From positions 1,972,001 to 2,036,000 of the forward strand of contig NC_046360.1 in NCBI RefSeq assembly GCF_004027225.2: 64,000 bases of DNA. Direction: 5' to 3'. Positions within the stretch are counted from its first letter, which is position 1. Every line of letters starts with the position of its first letter. The notes beneath the pieces are model-generated. The model made no database searches. It had not been told where the DNA came from and saw only the letters and a list, made by a program, of their open reading frames with translations. The position numbers and the translations under genes were made by a program. Shown here piece after piece: positions 37,701 to 50,400 of this stretch. The DNA comes from Strigops habroptila. Lineage: Eukaryota; Chordata; Aves; Psittaciformes; Psittacidae.

Positions 37701-40700
37701 TAGCAAAACTGCTGGGGTGATTTGGACAAGCAAAAGTGCCAGATTGTGTACCCCTGGGGTCATGACAGCCACAGAAATGCAATTTCTTGGCAGTGGCCTT
37801 GTTGAACTCTGGTTGTTCTGAATGTATGGAAGTCACTAATAGAGGGACAATGTGTGTTTTCTTCCAGACCTCAGAATATATCATTCAAGCCTACAAGTAC
37901 GGTGCGTTTGAGAAGATCCCGGAGTTCATTGCGTTTCGAAACAGGCTGAACTCTTCCCTTCACTTCGCGCAAGTTCGCACAGAGCGGATGCTCTTGGACC
38001 TCTTACTTGAAGCAAACATGTAAGTGCAGCACCTTGAACCTGGAAAAACTGGGAGATTTGTGCCTAGGCAGATCACTGGCCAAGTGGGACCTGGTGAGTT
38101 GCACTTGCAGCTCAAGGGGCAGAAACCTGTGAGATAGGTCTCTCTGCTTCTGCTCTGCTCTCCTCTTTGGTGTCCTTGCCAGTGTCATGTACATGTAACA
38201 CTTCTGACATCAGAAGAGTTGAGCAGTGGAGAGGATGTGCTCTGTTAGTGAGCTGTGTTTTCTGTTTCCAGTGATCAAATGTTAAATCTCATGTTGCTTG
38301 TTCTTACGTGCAGATCAACCAGTTTAGAAGAAAGTATAAAGTCCATGAGTCTGAGCCCAGAGGAGGATGACATTCCTTGGAAAGATTTGCGTGACAACAG
38401 GGACCTGACAGTCCTGTTTAACTGGGATCCAAAAGACAGGTGAGTAGAAACACCTTCAACTCTAGTCACACCTTTTCCTTACATGTGGCAAAGAAAATCC
38501 TTCGAGGGCAGCTGCTGTATTTGAATGTTCCCTGGGCTGGCTACCTGCACACTTACCAAGCATCACTCATCACTTCCAGCAGTGCTGCCTTTTGACATAT
38601 TAATACAGTCTTCTGAATTTCTGACCACTCCTTCCTCCTCATATAAATTAGATAACTTTGGGTAGGCTTTTGTGCCTGAGTGAAGCTTGCTACTTTGCAC
38701 AATTGAAGCATTTGCCTGAAAACATTTGGTGCCTTTCTCTAGGGACATTTCTGAAGAACATAGGAAACTCTCACTGGAGGAAGAAACCATGTGGTTGCGA
38801 ATCCGGTCTTTAACTTTAAGGCTAGTAAGCGGACTCCCAACTCTTAGTCACACTATTCAACCAAAGAACTCTGAAAAGACTGCAGAGAACGGCGTCTCAT
38901 CCAAGATTGATACAATCCGATCCCTGCTCCAGCAGCTGGAAGCGGCAGTGGATTCAGGGAAGAAGTTTCTAGAACAAAAAATTCAGGTACCCGTTAAGGA
39001 AAAAGCTATCCCCACATATTAAGTGAACGTGAATGCAAGCAGAGAAACTGAATGCATCTTGTAACGTCCAGCAGGCTGCAGAATGCACTTAACTGACCCT
39101 GAGTTTGTAGTGTATGAATCTGACTGAGAGATGTGCCAGAGACAAAACACTGTGTTCTGGATAAGGAAAAGCTGCAACACCTTTATCTTTTTCTTTGCTT
39201 CTTGCCTAGTATCCTGTCCTTGGCCCTCCTCCTACCCGAATGGCTGGCTTCTTCAGTAATGGCAGCTGTCAGTGCCAGACTAGCTTGTTTTATCTTGTTA
39301 GTGATATTTATGAACTAGATACCAATGGCTTAGGTAAGTGTTCGAGGGGCAGGGGCTGAACCAGATTGTTATGATGTGTGGTGGGAGGGAGCGAGACGTG
39401 TCTCTGTTTAGTTTGAACACTGCCAGGCGCTGGATGATGTGGACCCAGACTGTTAATTTTTGGCCTGACACTAAGTTGCCTGGGAGATGATGCCTTAATT
39501 TAATGTTTATGCAAGTCTTCATTTTTGTACAGTACATGTTGATGTAATACTGGATCCTCTTTGCAAGCAGTTGCATTTGCTTTTGACTGCTAACACTAAA
39601 CTGTATTTATATATATAAATGCCTCTTGATTTTCTGAAAGCAGAAAACACAGAACTGTAGTTTATAACTTTCTTTTTCTTCTTTTCCCCAGAAGATTCAG
39701 CAGAAATCCAGGAGAGGATAGGGAATAGTTTCAAGTCTTTAGTAGAACGACTGACAGGTAAATGGTAACTCAAGAATAAACGCTGGTAGCTAAGGTGGTG
39801 CTTTGTGGTGCTTTGAGGACGTGCTGCTGAGTGTGCTGCAGTTATGTTATGGAGTGTGTGTTGGTGCAGCTGCAGACCCGTTTGAATGATATTTGAGAAC
39901 AAGGCTGAGAATCCCCTTGGCTTGTCTGGTCACCAAGCTGTTGCATGCCACAGAATGTTGTTATGTCCTGTCATTTTGCTTACCCTGCAGCCTAGGCTTA
40001 GCAGCTGATGTCCCCCTGGTACTTGGTCCAGGTGTGCTAATGGTGTGGAGATGCTGTTTGTAATGAAATATAATTCAGAGGAAACTTGAGAGCTGGACCT
40101 TCCTGAGAGGCTTTGGCCAAATTTAGCACTAACTGCTTAGTGATCAGTCCTCTGACAGCTTTGCACACTACACTGAGATACCTTCTGTACAGAAAACAAG
40201 CACTCAAGATGATCTCTGTCTTGAATATTGCTTTTCTTTTTTCCTTTTCAGACTTGTTCAATAAATGTAAAGGTGATTTGATTGAAGTCAGAGATGGCAC
40301 CTTGAAAACCCATCCAAGCCTGTTAGAAAACCTGGTCTTCTTTGTTGAGGTATTTTTTGCTTTGGAAACTAGACATTTCGGGCTACTTTAGGGTAGAAAT
40401 GTTGGGACTAAAACACAGTGGAATTCCTTTGACCTCAGTCACTCATGAAAGCAGAGGGGTTTGTTGCATGTTCTCACTACTGAGTCCCACCAGTAGGAAC
40501 ATTAAAACGAGTTTGTAAATGCAGCATGTAACATATCTGTACCTTTATTCCAGACGATCTCCATCGCCCTGTGGGTATCGAGTTACTGTGACAGTGTCCT
40601 CCGACCTTTTAAATCCAACCTGCAGAAAAAGAAGAAGAAAAAAAAAGAAAGCAGTTTAGCCATGGTAGAGCCCATCTTCCTTCCTGTTCTCCCCCGCCCC

Positions 40701-43664
40701 AATCCAGTGGCATATTTATATTGAAAAATAAAATCAGGATAGATAACATGTTAATAAAGTGTTTTCTGTAAACTTTGCCTTGTAGAGGCTGCTGAGAGAC
40801 ATTACTCAGTACTTGTTTTTGAAACTCCTTTTCTCTTTTAAATGGTGATGTGCCACATCTCTGATGTCAGATGCTTTTTAATAGGAAGCAGAGTTTAGAG
40901 CATCAGAGGCCTTCCTGCCTTGAATGCAGCACAGTGAACTTGTCTGGGTGGGTGGGTTATAGCTTAGCACTGGGGGGAAGGAGCAGAATGATAGGCTTTA
41001 CAAAGCGAGTTGTTATATTGAATCATCATCTGAATAGGCTTTCATATGTGTTTATAAATATGTGTGTTTGTTTTTATAGCCACCTGTATTTACACATTTC
41101 CTGGATTACGTTACTGAGCTACAGACGTTAACTTCCAATGTAATAGATCACATCAAAGGGCTTGAAATCATTCTGACTGCACTAAAACTTGAAGAGCTGT
41201 CCCTCAAGGACACTCTGCTTTTACAGGTAAGAGCTTGTGGTGGTGTTTGTGTGGGACTGATAAACAACCTGTTTGTACACACTTATAGGATGACTTTGTT
41301 GAAAGCTGCTTTTCACCAAAATGATTTACTGGAAGGAAGAAAAAAGAGGAAAATGAACAAAAAAACCTGTTATGATTGAATGAATTGCTCTTAACCAGAG
41401 GTTAGGGGCCAGACTGCTAGAAAGCTTAGATTTAGAGTGCTGAGTTAGGGTTTGTTTTCATGGTGACACAGTGACTTTGCCCCATCTGATCAGTTTCAGC
41501 TCACTGCACAAAACAATCTCAGAAAACAAGATCTAAACACCAGGATTCCAAAATCCATTCATTTTGTGTGGTATGTTAGTGAAGAAGCACTTAAAGTTTT
41601 AACATTATTTTGTTGTCTGGGATATGAGTTATTCTGTTATCTGTGTTTTAGCAGAATGGATGCAAATAACATATTTCAGGAAGCATTTGAGATTCACCTA
41701 CTGCTGCTTAGTCACCTCCCTGGAAACAATTTCTTGATCTTTATGGAAAAACAGCAGCTCCTCCCCTGCCCGTAGCTATATAGGGAAAAGCAAAGGCAGA
41801 AGTGATAGGTGCTACACATGACAAACCTCATGCTGCATTTAGATGTGTGAAGCATGAGGAAGCTTGGGAGTTTTTAAGCCAGGGTGGTCAGATAACTTGT
41901 CTATCACATTTAACTCCTAATGATACTGCCATAAAGGGATCTTGTAACAGTTTGATGTTTACCATGAATGTATTTACTTAAAACAGTGGTTGAGATCCTA
42001 AAACTATCTTTGAAATAATGACACAGTCCAGCTACAAAGCCTCAAAGTGATGGAAAGCATAGAATTGGGATTTCCTTGATGGTGCTCTTGAAATGCAGGT
42101 GGGGGATAAAAGGTGCAACATAGCACAGTGGTGGAATAGGCATCATCTGATACGTGAGGGAGTGAGGAGTCATTGCTCCTTCCCAAAGCAGGATTGAAGA
42201 TTCCAGGAGAAAGGATTGAGAGGGGAATTGTTTCCTCACCAGTTTTGGTTTGGGGGGTGGGAGAGACTGGGAGGGAGCACAAATTCAGTCAGGAATCAAC
42301 ACTTAAGGCAAAACGAGGTCTCCAGTATATTTATCTAAAATGGGAAATTTGGCCTACAGGGCATTGGTGTTTGGGTTTGTCTAGAGGGGAGATCTGGAGG
42401 CTTTTGAATTGGGAAGGATTTAAATGCTCACCCATCTGTTTCAGAGCTGCACATCTGCTCACTGAACCTGCGTTAGCCAGCTGGTGTCTTTTTGACTTGA
42501 ATTGGCCTGTTTATTTCATAGCATAGGATTTAAAATGTCCCTTGTTGCTGTATGAGACTGATGTAGAAGTATCTCAAATATATAGATATAAAAATATATA
42601 TATACACATATAAAAGAAACTGCAAAAACTGATAGAAAGCAAGGAAATCCCTTACTGTATTTAATGCAAATATGAATAAAAACTAAGTAGAATGTTTTCT
42701 TAATACCATCAAAGAATCTTCACTTTAAAGTCAAGATTCACTTTAAAGATAAGACACTTTAATCATGTAGCTGTGTAATTTTCCTGGTTCCTCTCTGACA
42801 CAGCAAATTCCTCTTCTTCCCTTTGATTGGCGTCACGTTACTGCACAGGCAGATGTGGAAGAAGTGACTGTTAGCACATGGATTTGAGCAGAAGCATCTG
42901 GGGGAGCCTGCAGCTTCTCCTGTGTTTGCTCAGAACATTTGCTGTCCTGGTAAATCCTGATGAACACAGTCTGTATAGCTCTGCTCAGGCTTGGAGCTGG
43001 CTTTGCAGCTCTGTGTGTCTAGAGCTAAAAGGTGCTTTTGAAGAAGTCCTCGTGTTCAGGTATTAGGATAAATGGTGGTGATGCTGGTGATGGGCCACTT
43101 GACCCCTGCCACTGGTATTAGGTTTTCTCACATGGGATTGGTTTACTTGGGTGGCACCTCCCAGGTGTTATCTGTGTCTGCAAAAGGCATCCTGGTATCA
43201 AGTCACCCCTCCACGGAACAGCACTTATGGTGGTTGTATGCTTTGGCACCAGGATTTGCTTTCTCTGTATGTATCAGCCACAAATATTTTGCACGAGGAT
43301 GTTTCCAGCAGTTAGGAAGCACTGTTGATGTGTTACCAGCCCTGTCTGGGCAACACCAGTATCTGCAGAATTGCTGCTGCTGAGCTGGTGCTGCTGCTTC
43401 TGTGCTGATGACATTCCCTGTGTAAACTTACACTGTGGGCTTCATGAATTTCTTATCAGTGCTTGAGATGGTGCGGGAAAGGTAAAGGGAGGATTTAAAC
43501 AGTTGCTGTGGGGTGAATGATTTCTCTTTTGCATTTTGCAGGAAGAAAAAAAGTTTACAAAGACTGTGCAAGGGAAGGTGCAGAGCAGTTACCATCACTC
43601 AGTTCAGGAAATTGGAGAGCTGCTGAAAAAGAGACTCGATACCATTAAAAAACTAAAGATTTGA
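16138..43664 (+). CDS. NAA25: NAA25, auxiliary subunit of N-terminal acetyltransferase B (NatB)
   Basis: Twenty-four coding exons: 16138-16195, 19455-19540, 20444-20582, 22042-22160, 24030-24104, 24929-25036, 25473-25551, 26076-26187, 26990-27079, 27429-27598, 28365-28477, 30722-30929, 31529-31615, 32650-32830, 33441-33540, 37868-38019, 38314-38439, 38743-38986, 39210-39333, 39692-39757, 40252-40349, 40554-40664, 41080-41226, 43542-43664. They total 2916 nt, giving 971 residues plus TGA, one less than human as I recall. The start MAARGHVQDPNDRRLRPIY has A at -3 and G at +4. The family (yeast Mdm20) is a helical TPR-like scaffold that anchors the catalytic subunit NAA20 at the ribosome. NatB acetylates nascent proteins beginning Met-Asp, Met-Glu, Met-Asn or Met-Gln. 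Helical-repeat stretches run through most of the protein, for example ALTILYREMHR and ANEVGEYKK-like YARVGEYKKMQQ. Exon 22 encodes seven consecutive lysines. The C-terminus is KKRLDTIKKLKI. No break is seen. Confidence 0.97.
16196..19454 (+). other. NAA25 intron 1
   Basis: This intron is 3.26 kb, from donor GTACGG to acceptor CTTCTGCAG. The first 0.5 kb is the tail of the CpG island; the rest is unremarkable A/T-rich intron. No repeat family, RNA gene or coding exon was recognised on either strand. Confidence 0.8.
33541..37867 (+). other. NAA25 intron 15 (longest intron of the gene)
   Basis: This is 4.3 kb between the exon ending FFHSNQKD and the exon starting TSEYIIQAYK. It holds AATAAA hexamers at about 37383 and 37516, either of which could support intronic polyadenylation, and a short (GA)n run near 37549-37562. 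A 98-codon open frame at 34406-34702 has no recognisable content. No transposon family was recognised. Confidence 0.75.
41227..43541 (+). other. NAA25 last intron (intron 23)
   Basis: This 2.3 kb intron lies between the exon ending LKDTLLLQ and the last exon. It contains a TA-rich tract at 42576-42615. Nothing else was recognised in it. Confidence 0.75.
42576..42615. repeat. TA-rich microsatellite-like tract
   Basis: About 40 bp of ATATATAGATATA and ATATATATATACACATATA sequence lie in the last NAA25 intron. It is an imperfect (TA)n repeat of low complexity. Confidence 0.8.
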
Positions 43665-45005
43665 GAACTGCATCCTTGACAGACTCCACAGGGGAGTGAC
43701 ACCAGAGTCCCAGACAGAAGCAACATCCAATATACCATCACTTTAATCCAGAACTTCCTCATAATGCATGAAGGACTTAAAAAATCATAAACCAATTTTT
43801 TTAGGTATTACAGATGTATTGAGCTGATTTAAATTATTGTACATAAATGAGAAGCAGGGACCCTTATCGGGGTTTGACCACTTTTTATACATGTTCATAA
43901 GCATATTGCAACAGGAGAAAATTCACTTTCTTCCCTTCCAATCTCTAGAAACAACTGGAGATGGTCTTTAGAAGCAGCAATAGAATCCAGTGTAAAGCAT
44001 ATATCTCAAAGGAGTTGTATTTTCATCACCATACAGTGTTTATAATTTTTGTATGGTCTTTGCCTTAGAAATGCAGAAGTTGTAGATGCATTCGGCCGCC
44101 TCCAGTGAAATGAGCCTGTTTTGGAGCTATTCTGTCCTCAAGCCACCAGGTCCTACTGAATGAATTCAGTGTGGTGGTCCCACAGGGAGAGGTGGAGCTG
44201 TGCTGGAGGAACACCCTCGATGTACAGCCAGCCAGCAAGGGTGGGAGTGAGCCGGGCCTGGTGGCAGGCAGGTTCCTCTAAGGAGAGAGCTGCCGGAGAG
44301 GAGGGGTGGCGGTGGTGGTGTGTACATGGGTTGTTTTCATGTTTGGAGTAACTGCAAACCTGCTGAGGAGCAAACCTGGCCACTAAGCTTGAGAGAGAGA
44401 CAGATGTGAATTGGTGTTTCAGCAAAAAAGACAAAACCAGAGACCTTGTATATAATGGCTGCAGTGAAGTCTGACGCTGTGGCCTGGTTCCATGTCAGTT
44501 CAATGTCAAGGCAATCATCATGACTTTTACAAAGTGTATTTAGATTACTGAAACTTTAAGACGTAAATATTTTAATAGCAATTGAATTGGGTTTAAGTTG
44601 GCAGAGGTAACTTTTGCTTCCGCTGTGGTATGAGGCTGAGAATACTTTCTGTAACTGTTTTGCTTGCTTTTTGCAGTTGATCTTTGATGATTTGAGTACT
44701 CGCTCATTAGGTGTTCTGTTAGACAGTGCAGTCGCATCATCTGCTCCCACTGCATCTGCATTTCTGCCCGGGGTTTTCTTCATTTTAAAGGAGTAATGCA
44801 GCCTAAATTGTAGGCAAAAAAAGAGGTTATGTGAACCCGCAATACAGGGACAGGTCAGACTTTACAGATTCCTCATTTCTGTTTTAAAGCGGCTAGTATC
44901 TGAAGTCTATATTTAAAGTTTTAAGAGCTGACAATCCTGCCTTTGTCATCTCTCTGAGTATGTTTTATTAGTGATGTTAGAATGCTGAGGAGAGTATTTT
45001 TTTAA

Positions 45006-45011
45006 AATAAA
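45006..45011 (+). terminator. Candidate NAA25 poly(A) signal
   Basis: This is a canonical AATAAA 1.34 kb after the NAA25 stop. The A-run 15-30 bp downstream is genomic, so oligo-dT internal priming here could mimic a poly(A) site. Confidence 0.5.
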
Positions 45012-46578
45012 TCCCCTGTATAAAAAGAAAAAAAAAAAAATACTAATTTGACAGAGCTGCTCTTGCTGGGTTTAGTTTTGCTTTGCCCCATCCTGAAAGG
45101 GAAAGAAGAATGTCTGCAGGCTGTCAGAATTGTAATGGATGTCCTGATGGTTTAACTGCAATGTCTGGTAAGTGCTCTGGGCTGGAGGAATACCAAAATG
45201 TGTTAAGTCTGTTTTATAGTAATACTTTTCCTTGGGGAGAAGGAAAAGAAAAGAGAACCAAGTGAACTCTTACATGTTGTATAGAAATACCTTTTTTTGA
45301 AAGAAAGAAGAGTGTGCTTCTTAAATTAAAGCAAGACTGATGACTGAAGTTGATGCTTTCAGATGTGTAGGGTAAGTGAAAACAGTCCCATTGCTGAGCT
45401 GATGCAGTTCAGAGAGAAGCACTGAGCCAGAAATCCATCCTCTGCCCCTTCTTCCAGGGTGCTGATGGTGTCCCCTTCCCTCCCTCTCCCATGGCAGTGC
45501 TTCAAGATACCAGCATTGAATGCAAAGTGGACTTAGCACCCTCATCCAGAGGACTGGGTCATGCTGGAGTTTCCTTCCACTGCTGCTACAACAGGTTGAA
45601 CTCAACCAGTCGTACCAATAAGCAATGGTGAAAATAAGTGTGAGGTTAATATAACCAGGCTTTTAAAACCCTGCCATGTGCCTGAAAGCAGAACTTGCTT
45701 TTAAAAAAGGGTTTCTGCATCAGCTCCCTTAAAAGCAGAATTGAAACTGCTGGAAGGGGGCACGTGTGTCATCTGAAGCAGAGGCTGAGAGGAGATGGAT
45801 CCACGGCTGGCTCTTGCTTCCTGTGGCACAGTTCAGCCAGCCTCGTGCCAGCTCAGGGGCAGTACTCACTGTCTCACAGTGTTGGCTGCTGCCCCGTTCC
45901 CAGTTCCAGCTACTGGCAAACAACCAGCTTGTCAAATACAGGTTTTTGATTACGTGGTGTTTTATAAACCCAGATGCCATCTCTTTACAAGCTGTAGTTT
46001 CTTTATAGGAGGAAATGGTGTACAATAATGACTATGTACTGACCGACTGGGGCTTGGTTGAGGGAGAATTTCTCTCCCCCTATATATTGTGTACAGTTAA
46101 ATATATTATATATTTCTTACAAAAGAGCATTTCCCCTCCAGAATATGTCCCACAGGGACAGGATAAGAAATTGAAGCTGTAACCCATTGCTGCTGCTCCC
46201 CCTTTTCCACTCTTGGGACTTTGTTTTTGTTTGTTTCCGGGTTTATTTTTTTGGGGGCGAGGTGATAAATTGAAACCATACCTAGAAGAAGCTACCAAGA
46301 CTACTGTTTACAGACTGACAAGTACTGCTTTTATACTACTGGGATCATGAGCCACGATCCTTTTACAGATTTCCTCAACTGCTTAAAATCAGCGTCTAAT
46401 GTAGATAAAGGTCAGAAGTCTCCTGCTCTGCTTTGTCTACACACAGGACAAACCCTACAATGCCTGTTTGTGTTGCCCATCATTTTTGTACTTTTTAACT
46501 GTTCAAAAACTGCATTTATATTTTGCAATCATTGATAATCGTGACTTTATTTTAACTGCTAGTAACCTTAGAGAGTTT

Positions 46579-46596
46579 TTGTTGTTGTTGTTGTTG
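46579..46596. repeat. (TTG)6 microsatellite
   Basis: Six perfect TTG units lie between NAA25 and ERP29, directly after a short T-run. It is too short to be a major satellite but could be polymorphic. Confidence 0.85.
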
Positions 46597-47389
46597 TATC
46601 TGCAGCCTTACCTGACCTTTCTCTTCCTGGATTATTCATTGTTAATTTATGACTGTAGGAGATACGTTTGCCTCAGCCTTCTACGGACTTAAGTGACACA
46701 ACTGCAACTGATCTGCTTTAAACTGGATGGGTTTATAATTTATATAAAAGTCAGTTTCGTTACAAATCAGTATTACTGCCTCTTTCATTTTCCTGTCTGG
46801 ATGTTGTGGAAGTGACTGAAGTGCTTGCCTATGCTGTGTAGCTTTGTGCTGAAGCCAGGTAATCCTGGCAAGCAGAAACTCAAGTTGCCGACAAAGAGGG
46901 AGGAAAGAAAGAGGCGAAAATGCTTGTTGCCTTTCACCTGTGGCCTGGCTGCAGAATGATGGTTGCAGAGGCTGGAGCTTGGGTGTGTCCTTCAACGTTA
47001 TCACCTTCAACCTGTGATTCACCGTGCTCCTCGGGCTTTCTGCAGTGCTTGCTTGCACTTCAGCCTGGCAAGGTAAGGGGTGGCGGTGCAAGAGAGATCT
47101 CTAATAGCACGATAAAACGGGCTTGAGAAGGCTGTGGCCATGCCATGCAGCGGCCACCCTGCCTGCCCCGCTGCTGTGTATCAATACAGACACCCGCGCT
47201 GGTCTCTCCTCTCCCTCTATGGCCCCAAGCGCTGCAGGCTCCCGGAGAGCCAGCCCCTCCCTTCTGCCCCCGCTCCTGCCTCCATCGTCTCCTGTTTTGC
47301 AGCTGGAAGCCGCCCGGTACCCGCGTACCCGGTTGCCCCGGTCGGCCGCGGGGCGGGGCAAGCCCCCGGCGGCGCCGGCTCCGCGCGGT

Positions 47390-47395
47390 CACGTG
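47390..47395 (+). promoter_or_regulatory. CACGTG E-box upstream of the ERP29 start
   Basis: This is a palindromic CACGTG 34 bp before the ERP29 ATG, inside the CpG island. Such sites bind USF and MYC-family factors, and ATF6/XBP1-type elements share the ACGTG core. Function is inferred from motif and position. Confidence 0.4.
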
Positions 47396-47428
47396 TCCCC
47401 AACAGCCCCGCTCGCTCCACGCTCCGCC

Positions 47429-50400
47429 ATGGCTGCGGCGGCCGCCGCCGGCTCCCTGCTCCTGTGCCTGCTCGGCCTGGCGCTGCCCGGCGGCAGCGCG
47501 CTGCACACCAAGGGCTCCGTGCCCCTCGACGCCATCACCTTCTACAAGGTACGGGCCCGCCCGGCGGGCGCTGCCGGGTCTGCCCGAGCGCTCGGGATGG
47601 AGGTGGGGGGACGGGTAGGAGGCCGGCCCGGGAGCGAGCGGCCATGTGCACGGCTCTGAGCCGTGGCTCAAAGCAACAGGCGGGCAGCCCCGGGTGCGGG
47701 GCCGGGATGCGGAGCGGGCCGCTGGGCCGCCCCCCCGCCGCTACCGCCACCGGCGCGGGGCCCGCGGAATGGCTGGGGCGGCGGGCGCGCCGCGGCACAG
47801 CCAATAGGAGAGCGGCAGCCGCGGCGGACAACCAATCGGTGCGGTCCAAGTGGAGCTGGGCAGCGCTGCGGCCCGGGGCGAGCGGAACCGGCCCGGCCGG
47901 CGGCTCCTCGGTGCAGCGCCGGGCAGGGCCCCGCGCCCCAGCCTTCGAGCTGACAGCCGCTGCCCGCCGGTCCTGCTCTGCCCGAGCCGGGGAGCGGGGC
48001 AGGACCGTGCCGGGGCCGTGAGCACTCCTTGCCTGGGCCGGTTTCACTTCTGTTTTGTTCATGAAACAGAAAGCAACAGGCTGCTGCCACACTGGAGTCT
48101 CGCAGGTTTTCGTGCACCAAATCACTTTGAAATGAAGGGATGTTCCCGGAGCACGGCGGGATTTTGATCTACAGTGTCGCAGGCCCACCATGAGGCAGAT
48201 GCCTGAGACCAGGAGTTCTGGTGTGGAGGTGTTACAGCATGTGCTGCACCGGGAGAGGTGAAGAGGCTGCGTGTGGCCGGCCTGGCTGTTTGACAAGTAC
48301 CTGCCCAAAACACACTGCTCAGGCACAAGCGTTTCTTGCCACATGCGAGTGAGTCTAGAGGAGGCCATGAAGATGCTCCAAGGGCTGAAGCAGCTCTGCC
48401 CTGGAGTCAGGCTGAGAGAGCTGGGCTGGGTCAGCCTGGAGAAGAGAAGGCTCCTTAAGGGGAGACCTTAGAGCAGCTCCAGTGCCTAAAGGGGCTCCAG
48501 GAAACCTGGAGAGGGGCTTTGGACAAGGGCCTGTAGGGACAGGACAAGGGGAGTGGGTTTAACCTGCCAGAGGGGAGATTGAGAGTAGACATTAGGAAGA
48601 AGTTCTTCCCTGTGCAGAAAGATGAGCTTTAAGGTCCCTTCCAACCCAAATCATTCCATGATATGATTCATGAACCTTTAGGAGCTTCCAGCTGTTCTGC
48701 AACAAGAACAATTTGAAGTGATTGGCAGAACACTGCAAGAGGGACCTGGAAAGACCAGCAGAACTATCAGCGTTTGACACCTGCCACGTTCACCCCTTAC
48801 CAGGATGGTAAATACAGTGAGCAGCAGGCCCAGGACCAAAGGATCCTGTTCACTGTTGCAACCCGCTGCTCTGCCCGTGTCTGAGCAGCGCTCGTAGCAT
48901 GCTTTGTAGGTGGGGACCATGTTGCAATCGGACCCTGTTCACTAGACAAAAGATTTTGCAAGACAGGACAAAAACCATCCCAAAGCAGGCGACAGATTCC
49001 ATTTTGAGCTCATTTGAAAGGGCATCATCCAGGCAGAGCAAAATTCAAAAGCAACAGCATGACTGAAGAGGAATTCTGTGTTGATGGAACCAGTGCAGCA
49101 CCTCCACTCCATCCCCGTGCCCCCCAAGAGCTGCAGCTCTCGTGCTGGGACACCTCAGAATGCCTTTGGGTTCAGCCTCTCTCCTCTTAATGTCCCCCTG
49201 GAAACTGTTGAGCCGACTTCCCTCCAAGATGCTAATCAGCTTACAGTAAGCAAATCATGTGTAATTAAAGGCATTATCAGATCCCCCAAACCTACCACGC
49301 ACCATCTTTGTCATCTGGTGTAGGAGCACATACAGCCGAAGCTCAGTCTTTCCTCCACACTGCAGTGAGTCAGTTTTGGAATGCCATAATTAGAAAATTT
49401 CCATTCTCCCTCTGCACCTCCTCATTGCACAGGAGGACAAGTGAAAGCAGCTTTAGGTGCTTTGTAGATTGCTCCAACCCAAAATGCTGAAGTTTTGTGC
49501 TTTTCTTTTCTTTAGGTAATTCCAAAGCATAAGTTTGTCCTTGTGAAGTTCGATACTCAATATCCTTATGGCGAGAAACAGGATGAGTTTAAAAAGCTGG
49601 CAGAGAGCTCAGGCTCCAGTGGGGATCTTCTGGTGGCTGAGGTGGGAATATCAGGTGAGGAACTCCGGGCTGATTAGCACAGTGTGGGTTGGTGTGGGGG
49701 AAAGAACACCGTGATTTCTGGTGGAAACAGGCTCTGAGGTAATTCTGACAGTGTGAAATGAGAGGGGCCCGGCCCCTGCTCTGGCTGGTGGCTGAGCTCT
49801 GCCTCCTGCCACCAGTGTGGGTGTGCTGCTGATCTTCCGGCTGCTTAATGGAGCAAGTCAGCCCACGCTGCTAAACTGGATGCCATCCTCATTCCTAGCA
49901 CTTCCTGCCTTTGTGACTTTCTGTCTTTGCTGAGAGAAACCTTTCTGTCTATTTCCAGGGAAGAGACTTTGCAAGAATCATGCTTCAGCCACAAGCCTGG
50001 TCAAGCAAAGCATATGTAATCTGATTAATTCATCCCTTTATTGCTGGTGAAGCACAGAAGGTGCTCGTTGCGCTGTGGCTAGTGTAACTTGATGTTCTTG
50101 CAATTGGCTTTAAGAGAAAAGGAGTGAGGAGTGGATTACTGTCACCTTCCTCGCTCTTGCTTTGTAGGGAGAATGAAGAATTTAAGCTTATAGGAAGTGT
50201 CAGACTGGAAGTTTCACCCACACCCACTGACATTTCTGAACACACGTGGATTTAGCTAAGCAGCATAGTTGAAATCTCTTAAGTTATGTTTTCTGTCCTC
50301 AAAAATAAATGTAATTTATGTAACATGAGCAAACATCTTGTAGCTTGGCATGCTGTCAGAACTAAAATGTGTAAGTGTATGCTCTCTGCACATAGATCAG

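Larger units (their letters stand above)
43665..47100 (+). other. NAA25 3'UTR and NAA25-ERP29 intergenic sequence
   Basis: There is no coding exon on either strand. A canonical AATAAA at 45006-45011 is followed by an A-rich run at 45022-45040, and fits a 3'UTR of about 1.35 kb. A/T-rich 3'UTR-like sequence continues to about 46.7 kb (for example TTAAATATATTATATATTTC near 46098), so a longer transcript is possible. A (TTG)6 microsatellite sits at 46579-46596. From about 46.9 kb base composition shifts toward the ERP29 CpG island. Confidence 0.55.
47280..48030 (+). promoter_or_regulatory. CpG-island promoter of ERP29
   Basis: A GC- and CpG-rich block surrounds ERP29 exon 1 (47429-47548) and extends about 480 bp into intron 1. 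A CACGTG E-box at 47390-47395 lies 34 bp before the ATG. Two CCAAT boxes (47801 and 47832) lie downstream of exon 1. No TATA box was seen. Limits are judged by eye. Confidence 0.8.

Noticed and set aside
47134-48021. Plus-strand open frame of 295 codons over ERP29 exon 1
   Set aside because: It is a composition artefact of the ERP29 CpG island and runs in a different frame from the real signal peptide.
47535-48368. Minus-strand open frame of 277 codons in ERP29 intron 1
   Set aside because: It is mostly within the CpG island, with low-complexity Pro/Arg/Ala content and no recognisable domain.
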